Shown: positions 29,620-32,425 of the stretch, in pieces
Layout of the letters: the number at the start of each line of letters is the position of its first letter
Numbering within the stretch: the stretch's first letter is position 1
Source: Casp-actino8 sp041159745
Lineage (GTDB): Bacteria > Actinomycetota > Acidimicrobiia > Acidimicrobiales > Ilumatobacteraceae
Reading direction: 5' to 3'
Length of the DNA stretch: 32,425 nt
NCBI GenBank assembly: GCA_041159745.1
Contig: JBEAXP010000099.1
Location: forward strand, 1 to 32,425
The notes under the pieces: generated by a model
Told to the model about the DNA's origin: nothing
Databases searched by the model: none
Seen by the model: the letters and a program-made list of their open reading frames with translations, nothing else
Translations under genes and position numbers: made by a program

Positions 29620-30645
29620 TTATTCGGCGGTGCCGACGGGCTGGCCGTCGATGATCTGGTCGAGATACTCGCTCAGGCCGTACCCCACCTTGCCCTTGTG
29701 CTCCTCCGACTGCATCTCCCACCGGGTCATGCCCTCGCTGATGCGCGTCGTCAACCACTCGCCATCGGGCGCCTGACGCCGATTGCGCAACGGGATGAGG
29801 CTCATCACATCACCCGTGAACTTCCACTCGCGTCCGCTGCGCGACGACTTCAGGACCGCCTCGATCTTCTGGTGATACGTGTCTTCGCCGCGGAACTCCG
29901 TGGAGATCTCGGCCTGATCGCACAGATGGATCTGGCCGTTCTCCCACACGAATCCGCCGCGGGTTCCCGGGCCGTCCTTCTTGGCGACTCGCGACAGCAT
30001 GAACCCGAGATCGCGATCGAAGTTGGCCGTGAGCCAGCGGTAGTACCACGGTGCCTGCCAGTAGCGCGGTCCCCACGAATGGTCGCGCAGGCCGAACCCG
30101 TTGATCTCCCACTCGCGATCACCCACGCGAATCGACCCCCGCGCCTCCACCAGCTGCTCGTAGTGGCCCTTGGCGAATTCCTCACCCGGCGCCTCGTGCG
30201 GAGTATCGGGCTCGCCGCCGAACATGCTCGGGCGACCCTGCCCCGAGAACGTGATGTGCACTTCGCACTCGCTGTACGGATTGTTGGTGAACGCCTTCTT
30301 CGGATCGACCATCTGCTCGGGCTCGGCCAACACCACAACCTTGCCCACGTAGTCGATACGCAGTTCTTCGAACGGCTTCACCATCGTCCAGGTGAGTCCG
30401 GCGGCATCGAGTTTGTCGTTGTTCTCGATCGTGGGCCGCTTGAACATGAATCCCACCGACCCGTCGGGCAGATACAGGCACACCGTCATCTCGGCGTAGC
30501 CCTCGTTGGCGCGGTTGCCCATGCGGAACCAGCCGCCCACCTTGTGCTGCGGGTCGAAGCAGTTGATGTACATGCTCTCGTTGAAATTCGACTCGGGGCC
30601 GAGTTCGTGCATGTATTCGTCGGATGGTTCGAGGCGTACTCCCAT
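29620..30645 (-). CDS. AttH/CrtC-like lipocalin-fold protein (DUF7064-type)
   Basis: A 341-residue soluble protein without signal peptide. The segment GFGLRDHSWGPRYW, near residue 185, is the hallmark of a large group of carotenoid-hydratase (CrtC)/AttH-like two-lipocalin proteins in Actinobacteria; SMYINCFDPQHKVGGWFRMGNRANEG at the N-terminus also fits. Members occur with lipid, steroid and terpenoid genes, but their reactions are mostly unknown. The ATG at 30645 has a TACGGT box seven bases upstream. It lies 18 bp after a 94-residue unknown gene on the same strand, and its stop abuts the right inverted repeat of the DUF559 cassette. Confidence 0.75.
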   Translation of the reverse strand: MGVRLEPSDEYMHELGPESNFNESMYINCFDPQHKVGGWFRMGNRANEGYAEMTVCLYLPDGSVGFMFKRPTIENNDKLDAAGLTWTMVKPFEELRIDYVGKVVVLAEPEQMVDPKKAFTNNPYSECEVHITFSGQGRPSMFGGEPDTPHEAPGEEFAKGHYEQLVEARGSIRVGDREWEINGFGLRDHSWGPRYWQAPWYYRWLTANFDRDLGFMLSRVAKKDGPGTRGGFVWENGQIHLCDQAEISTEFRGEDTYHQKIEAVLKSSRSGREWKFTGDVMSLIPLRNRRQAPDGEWLTTRISEGMTRWEMQSEEHKGKVGYGLSEYLDQIIDGQPVGTAE

Positions 30646-30652
30646 GCGGGCG

Positions 30653-30658
30653 ACCGTA
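30653..30658 (-). promoter_or_regulatory. -10 box for the leaderless DUF7064-type gene
   Basis: TACGGT on the minus strand, seven bases before the ATG at 30645, in the 18-bp gap after the previous gene. Confidence 0.48.
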
Positions 30659-30663
30659 GCCGC

Positions 30664-30948
30664 TCAGAACAGCGTGAGTTGCTCCCAGGTGACCGCCACG
30701 TCGGTGACGGGCTGCCAAACGAGGCGACCGCGCCGTCCGGGGCGTTTCACCTCGAGCCTCTCGGGCCGCAACGAGCGGGCCGCGCCGTGCGAATCGTGCA
30801 CCGTGATGCTCCCGTCGCGCTCGACCCACGAGATGCGCCCTTCCTGCCAGCGACCTCGATCGGCTCGCCGGAAGCGCACCTCCTCGCCGGCGCGCAGACC
30901 GATCTGGCGCAAGACCTCGATCTGTTCGGCGGACGGTTTGGGGGCCAC
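30664..30948 (-). CDS. Hypothetical 94-residue basic protein
   Basis: Not recognised. The protein is rich in Arg, Trp and Val and looks like a small beta-barrel: GEEVRFRRADRGRWQEGRISWVE, then GSITVHDSHGAARSL and RPERLEVKR, which resembles SH3/Tudor-like KOW-type barrels, before a Trp-rich C-terminus ending WEQLTLF. No signal peptide or membrane segment. The start is GTG at 30948, 11 bp after the SDR stop; DUF7064-type gene follows after 18 bp. It is probably co-transcribed with both. Codon usage looks like that of its neighbours, which supports a real gene. Confidence 0.7.
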   Translation of the reverse strand: MAPKPSAEQIEVLRQIGLRAGEEVRFRRADRGRWQEGRISWVERDGSITVHDSHGAARSLRPERLEVKRPGRRGRLVWQPVTDVAVTWEQLTLF

Positions 30949-30959
30949 GACGTCGTCGT

Positions 30960-31802
30960 TCAGAGATCGCCGAAGACGCGACGCTGCAACTTGCGCATGC
31001 CGGCCAACCAGCGATCGCGATCGGCGGTCTTCTTGGTCTCGAAGTCGTGAACCTCGGGGTGGGGGAGGATCAAGAAGCGTTCGGCCGTGATGGCCTCGGC
31101 CACGATGTGTGCGACCTGTTCGGGCTCGAGCACCACACCCGCCGAGCGAACCACGTCACCGGCCCGCGAATCGCCGATGTCGCCGCCACTGAGCATGCGC
31201 GTGTTGACCCCTTGCGGACACAAGCAACTCACTCGCACACCGCGATCGCCATAGGTGAGCGACATCCACTCGGCGAACGCGACAGCCGCGTGCTTGGTGA
31301 CCGAGTAGGGCGCCGATCCGATCTGAGCCAACAAACCGGCCGCCGACGCGGTGGAACAGAAGTAACCATTTCCCCGCTCGAGCCACCGCGGCAACAGATA
31401 CTTCGCGGCCCAGCGATGGGCGTGAATGTTGACGTCGAAGGCGAGGTCCCAGTCTTCCTCGGGAGTGGTCTCGACGAAGCTTCCGGTGCCGACGCCCGCG
31501 TTGGCAAAGAAGAGATCGATTCCCGAATTCGCGTCGCCGTCGTTGTGACCGCGTTGAGACAGAAATTCGTGCGCCGTCTCAACCAGTCGGCGATTTCCTT
31601 CTTCCGAGCGCAGATCGGCGACGACGGCGAGAGCAGATTCGGGACGAATGGCCTCGAGGTCGTCGGCCACGCTCCGCACACCTTTTTCCAGCACGTCGGC
31701 CACCACGACGGTGGAGCCGAGCGCGTGAAAACGGCGGGCCAGGGCTTCGCCGATGCCACCGGCGGCTCCCGTGACCACGACTCCGGCACCGGCGAATTCC
31801 AC
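30960..31802 (-). CDS. SDR-family oxidoreductase
   Basis: A 280-residue short-chain dehydrogenase/reductase. TGAAGGIGEA near residues 11-20 is the cofactor motif; ADVLEK after strand 2 suggests NAD(H); FANAG replaces the usual NNAG; STASAAG carries the catalytic Ser and YSVTK the Tyr/Lys. PQGVNTRML follows. The C-terminal tail (LILPHPEVHDFETKKTADRDRWL) is longer than in FabG-like enzymes and typical of a branch next to lipid and steroid genes. The GTG at 31802 fits a leaderless promoter. It leads a likely three-gene operon with the 94-residue unknown and the DUF7064-type gene. Confidence 0.88.
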   Translation of the reverse strand: MEFAGAGVVVTGAAGGIGEALARRFHALGSTVVVADVLEKGVRSVADDLEAIRPESALAVVADLRSEEGNRRLVETAHEFLSQRGHNDGDANSGIDLFFANAGVGTGSFVETTPEEDWDLAFDVNIHAHRWAAKYLLPRWLERGNGYFCSTASAAGLLAQIGSAPYSVTKHAAVAFAEWMSLTYGDRGVRVSCLCPQGVNTRMLSGGDIGDSRAGDVVRSAGVVLEPEQVAHIVAEAITAERFLILPHPEVHDFETKKTADRDRWLAGMRKLQRRVFGDL

Positions 31803-31808
31803 GGTCGA

Positions 31809-31814
31809 ATCGTA
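31809..31814 (-). promoter_or_regulatory. -10 box for the leaderless SDR gene
   Basis: TACGAT on the minus strand with six bases to the GTG at 31802. Confidence 0.55.
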
Positions 31815-31900
31815 GTTCGGGTGTGGCGCACGGCTCTCGTCCCGCCTGAGAATCCGCGATCAGCGGGCGTACCATGCACTCCCGCGACGACATCGTGCGT

Positions 31901-31906
31901 TACGGT
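31901..31906 (+). promoter_or_regulatory. Likely -10 box of the 61-residue protein gene
   Basis: TACGGT followed by CGG, 66 bases before the ATG at 31973, in a gap with a good ribosome binding site. TACCAT at 31870-31875 is an alternative. Confidence 0.42.
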
Positions 31907-31972
31907 CGGAGAAACGACCGGGGGTCGGGTCCGCGAGGGCCAGGTCGCCGGGAGAGCCAACAGGAGATTCGA

Positions 31973-32158
31973 ATGCCCACCACGCAGATTGCCGAGCCGA
32001 TGACCACCAACGTTGTCGACGCAACCGTGGTCGCCGAGGCAATCGAGGTCATCGATCGCGCACTGTCGCAGATGATCAAGCGTGAGTTGGTGTCGGCCGG
32101 CGAGGTCAGCGATCTGCTGCTCGACGTCCGGAACCTCTTGACTTCGGCGCGCCACTGA
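31973..32158 (+). CDS. Hypothetical 61-residue small protein
   Basis: Not recognised. The protein is short, acidic to neutral and predicted mostly helical after residue 14 (VVDATVVAEAIEVIDRALSQ, later EVSDLLLDVRNLL), with the heptad-like hydrophobic spacing of a small helical hairpin or dimer. No membrane segment. AGGAG lies seven bases before the ATG at 31973, one of the best ribosome binding sites in the window, which supports a real gene. Its last 53 bp overlap the 3' end of the opposing acyltransferase gene. Function unknown. Confidence 0.68.
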   Translation: MPTTQIAEPMTTNVVDATVVAEAIEVIDRALSQMIKRELVSAGEVSDLLLDVRNLLTSARH

Positions 32159-32425
32159 CTTTCACGAATTCGTCGAACGACGCGCGCAGACACTCGCGCA
32201 TCAACTCGGTTTCGGCGATCGCTCCGGCGTCCATGTGCAGGCCCATGTCGAGGCTGCCGACGTGCGAGAGCAAGGTGAGGTTGAACGCCACCCCGCCCAA
32301 CGGCCCGAGGGGGTAGTTGGCCACGATCTCCGAGCCGGCCACGTACACCGGAATCGGCGTCCCCTTCACGTTCGACGTGGCGAAGTCGACGGTCTGCGAT
32401 TGCAGGCGAGCGATCCGGGTGACGA
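32106..32425 (-). CDS. Wax ester synthase/diacylglycerol acyltransferase (WS/DGAT) C-terminal part, cut by window edge
   Basis: The frame is open from the right edge to TGA at 32106, giving about 106 residues of the C-terminus. The stretch SNVKGTPIPVYVAGSEIV, followed by YPLGPLGGVAFNLTLLSHVG and a SLDMGLHMDAGAI segment, matches the C-terminal domain of bacterial WS/DGATs, which make wax esters and triacylglycerols from acyl-CoA. The catalytic HHxxxDG motif would lie in the missing N-terminal part. The last residues (GAPKSRGSGRRAADR) are a low-complexity basic tail encoded where the gene overlaps the 61-residue plus-strand gene. Confidence 0.82.
   Translation of the reverse strand, partial: VTRIARLQSQTVDFATSNVKGTPIPVYVAGSEIVANYPLGPLGGVAFNLTLLSHVGSLDMGLHMDAGAIAETELMRECLRASFDEFVKVSGAPKSRGSGRRAADR

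Noticed and set aside
28570..29625. Target-site duplication around the DUF559 cassette
   Set aside because: The bases just outside the repeats (left CCCTTCA, right ATTATTC) share no direct repeat of useful length.
1..32425. CRISPR array, prophage genes, rRNA operon or replication origin
   Set aside because: No regularly spaced direct repeats, phage structural genes, rRNA segments or DnaA-box clusters were seen on either strand.

Overview
The window is GC-rich, almost fully coding chromosomal DNA. It most resembles an actinobacterium of the Acidimicrobiia type (Ilumatobacter-like); this is an inference from gene content, not a measured placement. The supporting signs are strong G/C bias at third codon positions, frequent GTG starts, many apparently leaderless genes (a TANNNT-like -10 box 6-7 nt before the start codon), a galU / moeA-type glp / glpR(sepX) neighbourhood typical of Actinobacteria, HisN-type histidinol phosphatase, and a PmmB-like phosphomutase. 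No rRNA, CRISPR array, prophage or classical IS transposase is visible.

Layout, left to right. Positions 1-2900 (minus) hold a thiamine salvage operon, thiN-thiB-thiP, under a compact TPP riboswitch whose 3' end carries the ribosome binding site. Positions 2985-4450 (plus) hold an SDR dehydrogenase and a two-domain NfuA Fe-S carrier. Positions 4469-9892 (minus) hold an inositolphosphotransferase-like PAP2 membrane protein, dxs, hisN (ATGA overlap with dxs) and a D-aminoacylase-type amidohydrolase. Positions 10017-13605 (plus) hold the tldD-tldE metalloprotease pair and uppP, followed by a minus-strand FmdB-like protein that lacks the family's cysteines and has a poly-serine tail.

Positions 13997-19764 hold galU, a glycolipid-binding-family gene (minus), moeA/glp, moaA, a DUF2071 gene (minus), moaC and a GlpR/SepX-type membrane protein. 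This is a molybdenum-cofactor cluster embedded in what is, in other Actinobacteria, a cell-division neighbourhood. A tRNA-Ala(CGC) with its terminator follows. Positions 19962-25907 hold a class III CoA-transferase facing a minus-strand set (enoyl-CoA hydratase, SDR, low-molecular-weight phosphatase), then aminopeptidase N. Positions 25943-28566 hold a PfkB kinase and a phosphohexomutase.

The most unusual structure is at 28578-29618. A single gene with an AbiEi-like winged-helix N-terminus and a DUF559 nuclease C-terminus is bracketed by two 41-bp inverted repeats (38/41 identical), each of which can itself fold into a hairpin. It sits between two convergent housekeeping genes and looks like a one-gene mobile or selfish cassette without a recognisable transposase. 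To its right lie an AttH/CrtC-like (DUF7064-type) gene, a 94-residue unknown, an SDR, a 61-residue unknown and the 3' end of a wax ester synthase/diacylglycerol acyltransferase-type gene cut by the window edge.
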